NCBI RefSeq assembly: GCF_006539145.1
Contig: NZ_BJML01000003.1
Location: 124,001-188,000 of the forward strand
Reading direction: 5' to 3'
Source: Microbacterium testaceum
GTDB taxonomy: Bacteria; Actinomycetota; Actinomycetes; Actinomycetales; Microbacteriaceae
DNA length: 64,000 bases
Position 1 is the first letter of the stretch. Each line of letters opens with the position of its first letter. This document shows, piece after piece, positions 39,036 to 47,150 of this stretch. Position numbers and translations under genes: made by a program. A model generated the notes under the pieces. It had not been told where the DNA came from. It saw nothing but the letters and a program-made list of their open reading frames with translations, and ran no database searches.

Positions 39036-40574
39036 TCAGGCGCCGGCGTTCTTCCCGAACACCTCGCCCTCCATGGCGTCGTAGCCCTCTTTCTGGGGGT
39101 CGCCGTGCAAGCCGCCGGACAGGGCGTATTCCTCTTCGGGGGAGAGGACGAGTCGATGGCGACCGTAGACCGCGAAGGCGACGAAGATCACGGCGTAGAC
39201 GACGATGATCGCCACGATCGCGAGCAGATAGGTCGGGTTGAAGAGAAGGCCGAAGAAGACGATCGCGGCGATGACGGCGGCCGAGTAGGCCCCGAACAAT
39301 CCCCACGGGCTCTTGTAGGGGCGCACCGCATTCGGGAACTTCCGTCGCAGGATGATGAACGACACCATCTGCAGGAAGTAGGCCAGCACCGCGCCCCAGA
39401 CGGCGATGTTGAGCACGATCGCTCCCGCGGGGCTGGCGTCGCCGCCGGCCGCCTGCACCACGACGAGAGCGACGAAGCCGAGCGCAGCGCCGAACAAGAG
39501 GGCGACCCAGGGTGTCTTGCGTGCGCCCGTGAGCGACAACCAGCGCGGGTAGTATCCGGCGCGCGACAGCGAGTACATGTTGCGGCCGTAGGCGAACATG
39601 ATGCCCATCAGCGAGGCCAGGAGCCCGACGAGCGCGAGGAGCGACAGGAGGGCCGCGGCCTGGTCTCCGACCATCGCGCGGAAACCGTCGAGCAGGGGTT
39701 CGAGCGAGCTGCCGGTGGCGTCGGCGCCCAGCACGCCGGTGTTGAGGAACAGCACGATGAGACCGGTGACGATGAGCGTGCCGCGGGCCCAGAGCCCCGC
39801 GCGGGGGATGTCGCGGGCGGGGTCGTGCGACTCCTCTGCCGCGAGGGGGAGCTCCTCGATGCCGAGGAAGAACCACATCGCGAACGGGAGCGCCAGCAGG
39901 ATCGATCCGACCCCGAAGGGCAGGAACTCGGTGTTCCCGTCCGTGGGGGCGATGTTCCAGAGCGATCCCCAGTCGAACGCGCCGGTCAGGAGCGACATCG
40001 CACCGAAGACGACGATGATGCCGATCGAGATGATCGAGACGACGATCGCGAACCCGAAGGAGATGTTCGCGCCGGCGGCGTTGAGAGCGATGAACAGCGC
40101 GTAGAGGATGATCCACCAGACGAAAGAGGGGAGGCTCACGCCGGTCAGCAGCTCGAGCGCCGAGTCGGCATACTGCCCCGAGAAGTAGACGACGACAGCG
40201 GTGGTCGCGACGTATTCGATGGTCTCGGCGAGACCCGTCGCGAGGCCGCCCCACGGTCCCATCGCCGACCGGGCGAACGAGTAGGCGCCGCCCGTGTGCG
40301 GCATGGCGGCGGCCATCTCTCCGATCGAGAAGGTGAGGCCGTAGTACATCACCACCAGGATGACGAAGGCGATGAGCATGCCGCCGAATCCGGCGAAGCC
40401 GATGCCGAAGTTCCAGCCCGAGAAGTCGCCCGAGATGACGGCGGCGACGGCGAGACCCCACAGGCCCCAGACACCCGCCGAGCGTTTCAGCGTGCGTTTC
40501 TCGAAGTACGAGGCGTCGGTGGCCGTATAGGTGGCTCCGGCGACCTTTTTGCGGGAGTTGCTCGAGGTGGACAT
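39036..40574 (-). CDS. APC-family permease, ethanolamine-type
   Basis: 512-residue, roughly 12-helix importer of the amino acid-polyamine-organocation superfamily. The N-terminus LKRSAGVWGLWGLAVAAVISGDFSGWNFGI and AMPHTGGAYSFARSAMGPWG are characteristic of the ethanolamine permease (Eat) subgroup. The gene diverges from a glutamine synthetase-like ligase and the amine-catabolic genes, which supports an amine substrate such as ethanolamine or a small polyamine; exact specificity is inference. The ATG lies 146 bases from the divergent ligase start. Confidence 0.85.
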   Translation of the reverse strand: MSTSSNSRKKVAGATYTATDASYFEKRTLKRSAGVWGLWGLAVAAVISGDFSGWNFGIGFAGFGGMLIAFVILVVMYYGLTFSIGEMAAAMPHTGGAYSFARSAMGPWGGLATGLAETIEYVATTAVVVYFSGQYADSALELLTGVSLPSFVWWIILYALFIALNAAGANISFGFAIVVSIISIGIIVVFGAMSLLTGAFDWGSLWNIAPTDGNTEFLPFGVGSILLALPFAMWFFLGIEELPLAAEESHDPARDIPRAGLWARGTLIVTGLIVLFLNTGVLGADATGSSLEPLLDGFRAMVGDQAAALLSLLALVGLLASLMGIMFAYGRNMYSLSRAGYYPRWLSLTGARKTPWVALLFGAALGFVALVVVQAAGGDASPAGAIVLNIAVWGAVLAYFLQMVSFIILRRKFPNAVRPYKSPWGLFGAYSAAVIAAIVFFGLLFNPTYLLAIVAIIVVYAVIFVAFAVYGRHRLVLSPEEEYALSGGLHGDPQKEGYDAMEGEVFGKNAGA

Positions 40575-40636
40575 GTGGCCTCCAGACGGATGCGGACAGG
40601 CTTCGGGGTCGCCTTGCGGGAAATCATGGCCTTCTA

Positions 40637-40654
40637 TTGGTCGACCTGTCTACC
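40637..40654. promoter_or_regulatory. Candidate GntR/FCD operator between permease and ligase
   Basis: TTGGTCGACCTGTCTACC contains GGTCGAC and GTCTACC as imperfect inverted arms around CT, reminiscent of FadR-type half-sites (TGGT...ACC). It lies between divergent genes whose cluster ends with a GntR/FCD regulator. Pattern match only. Confidence 0.4.
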
Positions 40655-40720
40655 TTTGGCGTGTAAGTTCCTCGTTACGTCCTTCGCACGAGGTGACGTG
40701 ACCACCGCGAGAGGGAGACC

Positions 40721-42076
40721 ATGGCGGGCAATCTCAGCAGCGAAGACCTGGATGCCGCGATCGAGGCGGGAGAGATCGACACGGTCGTCGTCGCCTTCCC
40801 CGACGCGCAGGGCCGGCTCGTCGGCAAGCGCGTCGCCGCGCGGTTCTGGCGCGACGAAGTCCGCGGCCACGGCGCGGAGGCGTGCAACTACCTGCTCTCG
40901 GTCGATGTCGACCTCAACACCGTCGACGGGTACGCCATGTCGAGCTGGGAGAAGGGCTACGGCGACATGCTGCTCGTGCCCGACCTCGACACCCTGCGCA
41001 CGATCCCCTGGCAGCCCGGGACCGCGCTCGTCTTCGCCGACCTCGCGTGGGGAGATCGTGCGCACGTCGCACAGTCGCCCCGCGGCATCCTGACCGCGCA
41101 GCGCGCTCGTCTCGCCGAGCGCGGACTCACCGCCTACGCCGGAACGGAGTTGGAGTTCATCGTCTTCGACGACTCGTTCCGCGACGCGTGGGCCAAGGGC
41201 TACACGGGGCTGACCCCCTCGACCGACTACAACGTCGACTACAACCTGCTCGCGACGACCCGGCTCGAGCCGCTGCTGCGCGACATCCGCCTCGGCATGG
41301 ACGGCGCCGGCATGTACTGCGAGGGCGTGAAGGGCGAGTGCAATTTCGGTCAGCAGGAGATCGCGTTCCGCTACGCCGAGGCTCTCGAGACGGCTGACAA
41401 CCACACCCTGTACAAGAACGGCGCGAAAGAGATCGCCGATCGGCACGGCAAGTCGCTGACCTTCATGGCCAAATTCAACGAGCGTGAGGGCAACAGCTGC
41501 CACATCCACCTCTCCGTGCGCGGCGATGACGGATCGGCGGTGATGGCCGGCGACGGGGAGTACGGATTCAGTCCCCTGATGGGCCACTGGATCGCCGGCA
41601 TCCTGGCCACCCTGCGCGAATTCACGCTGCTGTACGCTCCCACGATCAACTCCTACAAGCGCTACGCGAAGGGGTCGTTCGCCCCCACCGGGGTGGCCTG
41701 GGGCGTCGACAACCGCACGTGCGCCCTGCGCGTCGTCGGCCACGGCTCGTCGCTGCGCGTCGAGAACCGCGTGCCCGGGGGAGACGTGAACCCGTACCTC
41801 GCGATCTCGGCGATCATCGCGGGGGGCCTGTACGGCATCGAGAACGAGCTCGAACTGCCCGACCCGCTCAGCGGCAACGCGTACGCGGCCGGTGTCGACA
41901 CCCTTCCGACGACCCTCCGGGAAGCCGCTCGGCTGTTCTCGGAGTCGGCGATCGCCCGCTCGGCCTTCGGCGACGAGGTCGTCGAGCACTACCTCAACCA
42001 GGCGCGCATCGAGGTCGAGGCCTACGACGCCGCCGTGACCGATTGGGAGCGGGTGCGTGGTTTCGAGCGCCTCTGA
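40721..42076 (+). CDS. Glutamine synthetase-like gamma-glutamyl-amine ligase
   Basis: 451-residue GS-superfamily enzyme. Conserved metal and nucleotide sites are GTELEFIVF, EGVKGECNFGQQEI, GNSCHIHLS, GSFAPTGVAWGVDNRTCALRV and ENRVPGGDVNPYLAISAI. The short divergent N-terminal grasp domain, DTVVVAFPDAQGRLVGKRV, marks the GlnA3/GlnA4/PuuA-like branch rather than GlnA1. The likely reaction is ATP-dependent coupling of glutamate to an amine (ethanolamine or a polyamine), supported by the next two genes. It starts at ATG 40721 after GAGAGGGAGACC. Confidence 0.85.
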   Translation: MAGNLSSEDLDAAIEAGEIDTVVVAFPDAQGRLVGKRVAARFWRDEVRGHGAEACNYLLSVDVDLNTVDGYAMSSWEKGYGDMLLVPDLDTLRTIPWQPGTALVFADLAWGDRAHVAQSPRGILTAQRARLAERGLTAYAGTELEFIVFDDSFRDAWAKGYTGLTPSTDYNVDYNLLATTRLEPLLRDIRLGMDGAGMYCEGVKGECNFGQQEIAFRYAEALETADNHTLYKNGAKEIADRHGKSLTFMAKFNEREGNSCHIHLSVRGDDGSAVMAGDGEYGFSPLMGHWIAGILATLREFTLLYAPTINSYKRYAKGSFAPTGVAWGVDNRTCALRVVGHGSSLRVENRVPGGDVNPYLAISAIIAGGLYGIENELELPDPLSGNAYAAGVDTLPTTLREAARLFSESAIARSAFGDEVVEHYLNQARIEVEAYDAAVTDWERVRGFERL

Positions 42077-42872
42077 TTCGAGCAGGACCCCCGTCGTGGG
42101 GCTGACCACGTACCTGGAGCGCGCGAAGCAGGGCGTGTGGGATGTCCGCGCCTCGTTTCTGCCGCAGCAGTACTTCGATGCCGTCACGGCCTCGGGCGCG
42201 AGCGCCGTGCTGCTGCCGCCCCAGCCGCGTCCCGAGCAGGCCGCGGCGGCGGTGCTCGACGGGCTCGACGGGCTGATCCTCACGGGCGGCCTCGACGTGC
42301 AGCCCGAGCTGTACGGGGCGGAGCGCCACCCGCTCACCGACCCCGCTCGCGCCGACCGGGACGCGTGGGAGATCGCGCTCCTCGCGGGGGCGCGAGAGCG
42401 CGGCATCCCGGTGTTCGGTATCTGCCGGGGGCTGCAGCTCATCAACGTCGCGAGGGGCGGCACCCTGCACCAGCACCTGCCCGAAGCACTCGGCACGGAG
42501 CGCTACCGCATCGGCGGGGGCGTGTTCGCCGAGAACACGGTCGAGGTGGATGCCGGCACGCGGCTCGCGGGTCTGGTCGGCGCCGGTCCGCTCACGGTCC
42601 ACAGCTACCACCACCAGGGCGTCGACCGGGTCGGCGACGGGCTTCGCGTGACCGCTCGCACCGACGACGGCCTTGTGCAGGCCGTCGAGACAGAGGGCGA
42701 CGACTACCTGGTCGCCGTGCAGTGGCATCCCGAAGAGAACGCCGAGGATCGCCGACTGTTCCTGGGCCTGGTCGCTGCCGCCGCGGTGTACCGAGCGTCG
42801 CGTGCCGCCGCCCCCTCGTCCGAGCCCGCAGGCCCGGTCACCACCTCCGAGCGCCAGGGAGTTCCCGCATGA
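42057..42872 (+). CDS. Class I amidotransferase-like gamma-glutamyl hydrolase (PuuD-like)
   Basis: 271-residue cysteine hydrolase of the peptidase C26 family. The nucleophile is Cys123 in FGICRGLQLINVARGG, and the His224/Glu226 pair lies in VQWHPEEN. The LTGGLDVQPELYG segment (75-87) is typical of gamma-glutamyl-GABA hydrolases. It would release glutamate from the oxidised gamma-glutamyl product. The GTG start lies 20 bases inside the ligase gene; the stop overlaps the aldehyde dehydrogenase ATG by four bases. Confidence 0.87.
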   Translation: MVSSASDSSRTPVVGLTTYLERAKQGVWDVRASFLPQQYFDAVTASGASAVLLPPQPRPEQAAAAVLDGLDGLILTGGLDVQPELYGAERHPLTDPARADRDAWEIALLAGARERGIPVFGICRGLQLINVARGGTLHQHLPEALGTERYRIGGGVFAENTVEVDAGTRLAGLVGAGPLTVHSYHHQGVDRVGDGLRVTARTDDGLVQAVETEGDDYLVAVQWHPEENAEDRRLFLGLVAAAAVYRASRAAAPSSEPAGPVTTSERQGVPA

Positions 42873-44224
42873 GCACCTTCACCGTCATCGACCCCTCGAC
42901 AGGGTCGCCGATCACGACGCTCGAACGCGCCGAGGTCGAGCACGTGGATGCCGCCGTCGCGAGCGCCGTGCGCGCGCAACGCGCGTGGGCAGCCCTGGCT
43001 CCTGTCGCCCGCGCCGACGCCCTGCGCGCGTTCGCCCGGGTCGTCGAGTCGCACGTCGACGAGCTCGCGGCTCTCGAAGTGAAGAACTCGGGCCACCCGA
43101 TCGGCTCGGCCCGCTGGGAGGCGCAGCACGTCGCGCAAGTGCTCAACTACTACGCCGGGGCGCCGGAACGCTTGATCGGGTCGCAGATTCCGGTCGCCGG
43201 CGGACTCGATGTGACCTACCACGAGCCCTACGGGGTGGTCGGGATCATCGTGCCGTGGAACTTCCCCATGACGATCGCGGCGTGGGGCTTCGCCCCGGCG
43301 CTCGCCGCGGGCAACGCCGTCGTGCTCAAGCCCGCCGAGCTGACCCCGCTCACCGCGCTCCGCCTGGGCGAACTCGCTCTCGAGGCGGGGCTGCCGGACG
43401 GGTTGTTCCAGGTGGTCGTCGGCTCGGGCTCGGTCGTGGGCCAGCGCTTCGTCTCGCACCCCGACGTGCACAAGGTCGTGTTCACCGGGTCGACCGAGGT
43501 CGGCACCGAGGTCGCCGCGGGCTGCGCGCGGATGCTCAAGCCCGTGACGCTCGAACTGGGCGGCAAGAGCGCGAACATCGTGTTCGCCGACGCCGATCTC
43601 GAGAAGGCCGCCGCGGGCGTCCCCGGCTCGGTGTTCGACAACGCCGGTCAGGACTGCTGCGCGCGAAGCCGTCTGCTGGTGCAGCGGAGCGTCTTCGACC
43701 GCTTCCTCGAGATGCTCGAACCGGCCGTCGCCGCCTGGAAGGTCGGCGACCCCGCGAGTGAGGACACCCAGATGGGACCGCTCATCTCGGCATCCCATCG
43801 CTCTTGCGTCCAGGGCTTCCTCGACGGCGTCGACGTCGCGTTCCGCGGCTCGGCTCCCGAGGGCGACGGCTTCTGGTTCGCCCCCGCCGTCGTGCTCGCG
43901 CAGCCCGGAGACCGCATCGCGCGCGACGAAGTCTTCGGCCCGGTGCTCGCCGTGCTGCCGTTCGACGACGAAGCGGATGCCATCCGCCTCGCCAACGACA
44001 CCGCGTACGGTCTCGCGGGGTCGATCTGGACCGAGAACCTGGGCCGCGGCATCCGGATCTCGCGCGCAGTGCGCAGCGGAGTGCTGTCGGTGAACTCGCA
44101 CTCGTCGGTGCGCTACGCCACCCCCTTCGGCGGCATGAAGGCCTCCGGTCTCGGACGGGAGCTGGGACCGGATGCCGCCGAGCACTTCACCGAGGTGAAG
44201 AACGTGTTCTACGCCACCGAGTGA
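42869..44224 (+). CDS. Aldehyde dehydrogenase (gamma-glutamyl-aldehyde type)
   Basis: 451-residue NAD(P)-dependent aldehyde dehydrogenase. Cofactor and catalytic motifs are VPWNFPMTIAAW, VLKPAELTPL, VFTGSTEVGTEV, the general-base Glu in TLELGGKSANI, and the catalytic Cys in NAGQDCCARSR (about residue 262). By context it should oxidise the aldehyde made from the gamma-glutamylated amine. No amine oxidase or gamma-glutamylamine dehydrogenase other than the SDR is visible in the window. Coupled by ATGA to the amidotransferase gene. Confidence 0.88.
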   Translation: MSTFTVIDPSTGSPITTLERAEVEHVDAAVASAVRAQRAWAALAPVARADALRAFARVVESHVDELAALEVKNSGHPIGSARWEAQHVAQVLNYYAGAPERLIGSQIPVAGGLDVTYHEPYGVVGIIVPWNFPMTIAAWGFAPALAAGNAVVLKPAELTPLTALRLGELALEAGLPDGLFQVVVGSGSVVGQRFVSHPDVHKVVFTGSTEVGTEVAAGCARMLKPVTLELGGKSANIVFADADLEKAAAGVPGSVFDNAGQDCCARSRLLVQRSVFDRFLEMLEPAVAAWKVGDPASEDTQMGPLISASHRSCVQGFLDGVDVAFRGSAPEGDGFWFAPAVVLAQPGDRIARDEVFGPVLAVLPFDDEADAIRLANDTAYGLAGSIWTENLGRGIRISRAVRSGVLSVNSHSSVRYATPFGGMKASGLGRELGPDAAEHFTEVKNVFYATE

Positions 44225-44260
44225 CCCCTGCCCTTCACCCCTTGTCCCACTTGTGACGCT

Positions 44261-44317
44261 CCTTGTCCCGCTTATGGCTGCTTCAGCGGCTCCGAACCAG
44301 CCATAAGCGGGACAAGG
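44261..44317. repeat. Large intergenic inverted repeat
   Basis: Perfect 20-base arms CCTTGTCCCGCTTATGGCTG (44261-44280) and their complement (44298-44317) flank a 17-base loop. A degenerate direct copy of the left arm, CCTTGTCCCACTTGTGACGC, lies at 44240-44259. The element sits between the aldehyde dehydrogenase and SDR genes. It may be a terminator or a dispersed palindrome. Confidence 0.85.
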
Positions 44318-44342
44318 GTCAGCTCGAAAGGAACCACCGCCC

Positions 44343-45122
44343 ATGACCATCGACCTCACTCAGCGTCTGCGCGATCGCGTCGCCATCGTCACCGGAGGGG
44401 CCAGCGGCATCGGCCTCGCCACCGCCCGTCGCTTCGCCGCCGAGGGCGCCCGGGTCGTGATCGCCGACCTCGACGAGACCACCGGTACGGCTGCCGCCAC
44501 CGAGGTGGGAGGCGTCTTCCGGCAGGTGAACGTCGCCGACGAAGCGTCCGTGAACGCCCTGTTCGACGGCGTCGCCGCCGACCTCGGCAGCGTCGACATC
44601 GCCTTCAACAATGCCGGCATCTCGCCCGCCGACGACGACTCGATCGAGACGACCGAGCTGCCCGCCTGGGACCGAGTGCAGGACGTCAACCTCAAGAGCG
44701 TGTACCTCTGCTCGCGCGCTGCCCTGCGACACATGGTGCCCGCGGGAAAGGGGTCGATCATCAACACCGCATCGTTCGTGGCCCTGCTGGGCTCGGCCAC
44801 CTCGCAGATCTCGTACACCGCGTCGAAGGGTGGCGTGCTCGCGATGACCCGCGAGCTCGGCGTGCAGTTCGCGCGCCAGGGGATCCGCGTCAATGCCCTC
44901 TGCCCGGGACCGGTGAACACTCCGCTGCTGCAGGAGCTGTTCGCGAAGGACCCCGAGCGCGCGCAGCGCCGATTGGTGCACGTGCCGATGGGTCGGTTCG
45001 CGGAGCCGGAGGAGATGGCCGCGAGCGTGGCGTTCTTGGCATCCGACGACGCGTCCTTCATCACGGCGACGGCGTTCGTGGTCGACGGGGGCATCACCAA
45101 CGCTTACGTCACGCCCCTGTGA
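44343..45122 (+). CDS. SDR family oxidoreductase
   Basis: 259-residue classical short-chain dehydrogenase. TGGASGIG is at 17-24, NNAG at 89-92, and the catalytic Tyr158/Lys162 in SYTASKGGVLAM. The C-terminus ATAFVVDGGITNAYVTPL is canonical. The enzyme probably oxidises an alcohol of the amine-catabolic pathway, for example an N-linked ethanol group to the aldehyde taken by the preceding dehydrogenase; this is inference from context. An AAAGGA site precedes the ATG. Confidence 0.88.
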   Translation: MTIDLTQRLRDRVAIVTGGASGIGLATARRFAAEGARVVIADLDETTGTAAATEVGGVFRQVNVADEASVNALFDGVAADLGSVDIAFNNAGISPADDDSIETTELPAWDRVQDVNLKSVYLCSRAALRHMVPAGKGSIINTASFVALLGSATSQISYTASKGGVLAMTRELGVQFARQGIRVNALCPGPVNTPLLQELFAKDPERAQRRLVHVPMGRFAEPEEMAASVAFLASDDASFITATAFVVDGGITNAYVTPL

Positions 45123-45147
45123 ACCGGTGACGTGACAGGCTGAGGGT

Positions 45148-45864
45148 GTGACAGACGCGCCGCTCGACGACCTGCGCCGGGCCGTGTACCGCCCCGTGCG
45201 CAGCGGCAACGCGCTGGAGGACACCACGGCGCGCATCGTGCAGACGGTGCGGCTCGGCCTCGTGGCGCCGGGGGAGTCGCTCCCCGCGGAGCGCGAGCTC
45301 GCGGCGCTGTACGGGGTGAGTCGGGACACGGTCCGCGAGGCGCTGAAAGAGCTGTCGGATGCCGGGTGGCTCGAGACGCGGCGGGGTCGCTACGGCGGGA
45401 CCTTCGTCGTCGATCCCGTGCCCCGGCCCTCGACGCCGGCGGTCGTTTCGGCCGCCGAGCTCTCCGACGTCATCGCCCTACGCGGCGTCCTCGAACCGGG
45501 GGCGGCGTGGGCGGCGGCGGCGCGGTCGCTGTCGGCCGAGGAGCGGGACGTGCTGTGGGCGCGGCACGAAGCGGCCGCGCTCGCCGAGGGAGAGGACTAC
45601 CGCCGACTCGACACGCTCCTGCACCTGACGATCGCGGAGTTCGCCGGCATCCCGTCTCTCGTTCCCCTCGTCGCCGACAACCGCGCGCGCGTGAACGCCT
45701 GGCTCGACACGTTCCCCCTGCTGCCGCGCAACATCGAGCACTCGACCTCGCAGCATGCCGCGGTGGTCTCGGCGATCCTCGCCGGGAGACCGGATGCCGC
45801 CCACGCGGCGATGCGCGACCACCTCGCCGGGTCGGAGGCGCTGCTGCGGGGATTCCTGGCCTAG
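45148..45864 (+). CDS. GntR-family regulator with FCD domain
   Basis: 238-residue transcription factor. The winged helix (about 25-90) contains LPAERELAALYGVSRDTVREALKELSDAGWLETRRGRYGGTFV in pieces, the GntR signature. The all-helical FCD ligand domain (about 100-230) contains ALRGVLEPGAAWAAA and the metal-binding His residues of the family, for example TLLHLTIAEFAG and QHAAVVSAI. It starts at GTG 45148, 25 bases after the SDR stop, and likely regulates the divergent permease/ligase promoters. Confidence 0.9.
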   Translation: MTDAPLDDLRRAVYRPVRSGNALEDTTARIVQTVRLGLVAPGESLPAERELAALYGVSRDTVREALKELSDAGWLETRRGRYGGTFVVDPVPRPSTPAVVSAAELSDVIALRGVLEPGAAWAAAARSLSAEERDVLWARHEAAALAEGEDYRRLDTLLHLTIAEFAGIPSLVPLVADNRARVNAWLDTFPLLPRNIEHSTSQHAAVVSAILAGRPDAAHAAMRDHLAGSEALLRGFLA

Positions 45865-46195
45865 GGACTCGTGGGGGTTCGGGGCTTCGGAGCTTCGAGG
45901 TCGCGGGTCGCAGCGCGCGAGGTGCGGTGGGAGGTCGCGGGGCGCCGTGAGGTCAGGGAGGCGGCGCGGGGCGCGGGAGGTGCGGTGGGAGGTTGTGGGG
46001 CGCCGCGAGGTCACGGAGGCGGCGCGGGGGAGCGCGGGGATGACGCGGCGGTGCCGGGTGGAGGAGCTTCCGCGGGCGGAGGATGCAGCCCGGGCGTTCG
46101 ATCCTCCGGTCGGCGATTCTCCTCCCGTCGGAAGCGCCGCGGGCGTGTTCGGCGCAGCGCGGGCGTGCGCGACGCCGCGCGGATAGGCTCGGAGG
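45865..46195. other. Gene-free gap after the GntR gene, GC-rich and repetitive
   Basis: No coding potential is seen beyond Gly/Arg-rich frames. It contains the tandem duplication described at 45919-46034; the rest is GC-rich filler up to the start of the next gene. Confidence 0.6.
45919..46034. repeat. 58-bp tandem duplication
   Basis: Two adjacent 58-base copies, each beginning GAGGTGCGGTGGGAGG and continuing GGGGCGCCG and GAGGTCA, differ at only a few positions. They lie in a noncoding gap. 58 is not a multiple of three, so they do not form a protein repeat. Confidence 0.75.
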
Positions 46196-46606
46196 ATGGC
46201 GGCAGGCAAGAAGCGCAAGGGGAAGAAGCTCGACGTGGACTTCAAGAACACCGCCTTGACCGACGCCCTGCAGACGCAGGATATGGCGGCGATCGCCTTC
46301 GCTCTCCGTCACGGACCGACGGTCGTGCCGCTGATGACGCCGGGCGACGCCGACGACCCGCTCAGCGTCGGCGAGGTATGGACCTACCGCGATCCGAACA
46401 CCGCCCAGCTCGCCCTGCTGCTGTTCAGTGATGCGGCGCACAAGCCCGAGACGCTGCCGCCGCACGTGGCCCTGCAGTCGCCGCAGTGGCTGCGCGCGTT
46501 CCTCGGAACGCATCGGGATGCCATCACCACGGTGTTCATCGACATTGCGGGGCCGCACCCGATCCAGGCTTCACCGGCTGACCTGATCGCCGCGCTGGAC
46601 GCCTGA
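46196..46606 (+). CDS. Hypothetical protein, possibly SseB-like
   Basis: 136-residue cytosolic protein. The first 14 residues are Lys-rich (AAGKKRKGKKLDVD). The remainder is alpha/beta, with AIAFALRHGPTVVPLM, VGEVWTYRDPNTAQLALLLFS and TTVFIDIAGPHPIQASPADLIAAL, which loosely recalls the N-terminal domain of SseB-type proteins. I do not recognise it with confidence. Codon use is normal for this genome, so it is probably a real gene. It stands alone between repeat-rich gaps. Confidence 0.6.
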   Translation: MAAGKKRKGKKLDVDFKNTALTDALQTQDMAAIAFALRHGPTVVPLMTPGDADDPLSVGEVWTYRDPNTAQLALLLFSDAAHKPETLPPHVALQSPQWLRAFLGTHRDAITTVFIDIAGPHPIQASPADLIAALDA

Positions 46607-46620
46607 GCTCTCCCTCGGTG

Positions 46621-46746
46621 CCGCGGGTTCGGCGCCGCTGGTTCGGTGCCCGGGGTTCGGCGCCCGGGGGCCGGCGCCCGGGCTCCAACGCCCTGGGTCC
46701 GACGCCCGGGGGCCGCCGCCCGGGGACCGACGCCCGGGGTCTTCCC
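46621..46746. repeat. 14-bp minisatellite, nine units
   Basis: Nine head-to-tail 14-base units with consensus CCCGGGGNYCGRCG; the first and last are degenerate and the preceding CTCGGTG looks like part of a tenth. The 14-base period is incompatible with a protein repeat. No spacer/repeat alternation is present, so it is not a CRISPR. Confidence 0.85.
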
Positions 46747-46782
46747 CCGGCGCGGGGGCGGTGGGGTGTCGCACTGCCCGTT

Positions 46783-46837
46783 GAGTGTCCAGAACACCCG
46801 GAGCATTCTGAATTTCGTCCGGGTGTTGTGGACACTC
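46783..46837. repeat. Large intergenic inverted repeat
   Basis: Arms GAGTGTCCAGAACACCCGG (46783-46801) and CCGGGTGTTGTGGACACTC (46819-46837) are complementary at 18 of 19 positions around a 17-base loop. It has no T-run and does not sit at the end of a clear gene. Confidence 0.85.
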
Positions 46838-46931
46838 GAGCGTCGGATGGGGCGGGGGCGTGTGGGCGAGCGACCGGGCGGGTGAGAGGCGGAACTCGCG
46901 CGGGTGAAGGGCTCGTGCAAGACTCGGGGAC

Positions 46932-47042
46932 ATGGAGTACCTGATCGTCGGTGCCGTATGCGCCGCAGGACTTGTCATCCCCGCCGTTCTCGGGATGACG
47001 TCGCCGCACCGCCGCCGCCGGTCTTCTCCTCCCGGCCGTTGA
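46932..47042 (+). CDS. Possible small membrane peptide
   Basis: A 36-residue frame with one hydrophobic segment (YLIVGAVCAAGLVIPAVLG) followed by a basic RRRR tail. The upstream CGGGGA is a weak ribosome-binding site. The composition looks like a genuine one-helix peptide, but there is no supporting context, so the call is tentative. Confidence 0.3.
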   Translation: MEYLIVGAVCAAGLVIPAVLGMTSPHRRRRSSPPGR

Positions 47043-47150
47043 CGATCGCACGGGAGCGGTGTCCCGTGGGGCCACCGGTTCCTGAGAACTCGCGACCGCT
47101 CGATCTCACCGCATCGGTCTGCTGGAGGCGCTTTATGCTCCGGGTGCGTC

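Larger units (their letters stand above)
46607..46931. other. Gene-free gap with tandem and inverted repeats
   Basis: Contains a 14-base tandem repeat (46621-46746) and a 19-base inverted repeat (46783-46837). The remaining sequence shows no reading frame with convincing composition. Confidence 0.6.

Noticed and set aside
46621..46746. CRISPR array
   Set aside because: The 14-base units are contiguous with no unique spacers and no cas genes are near.
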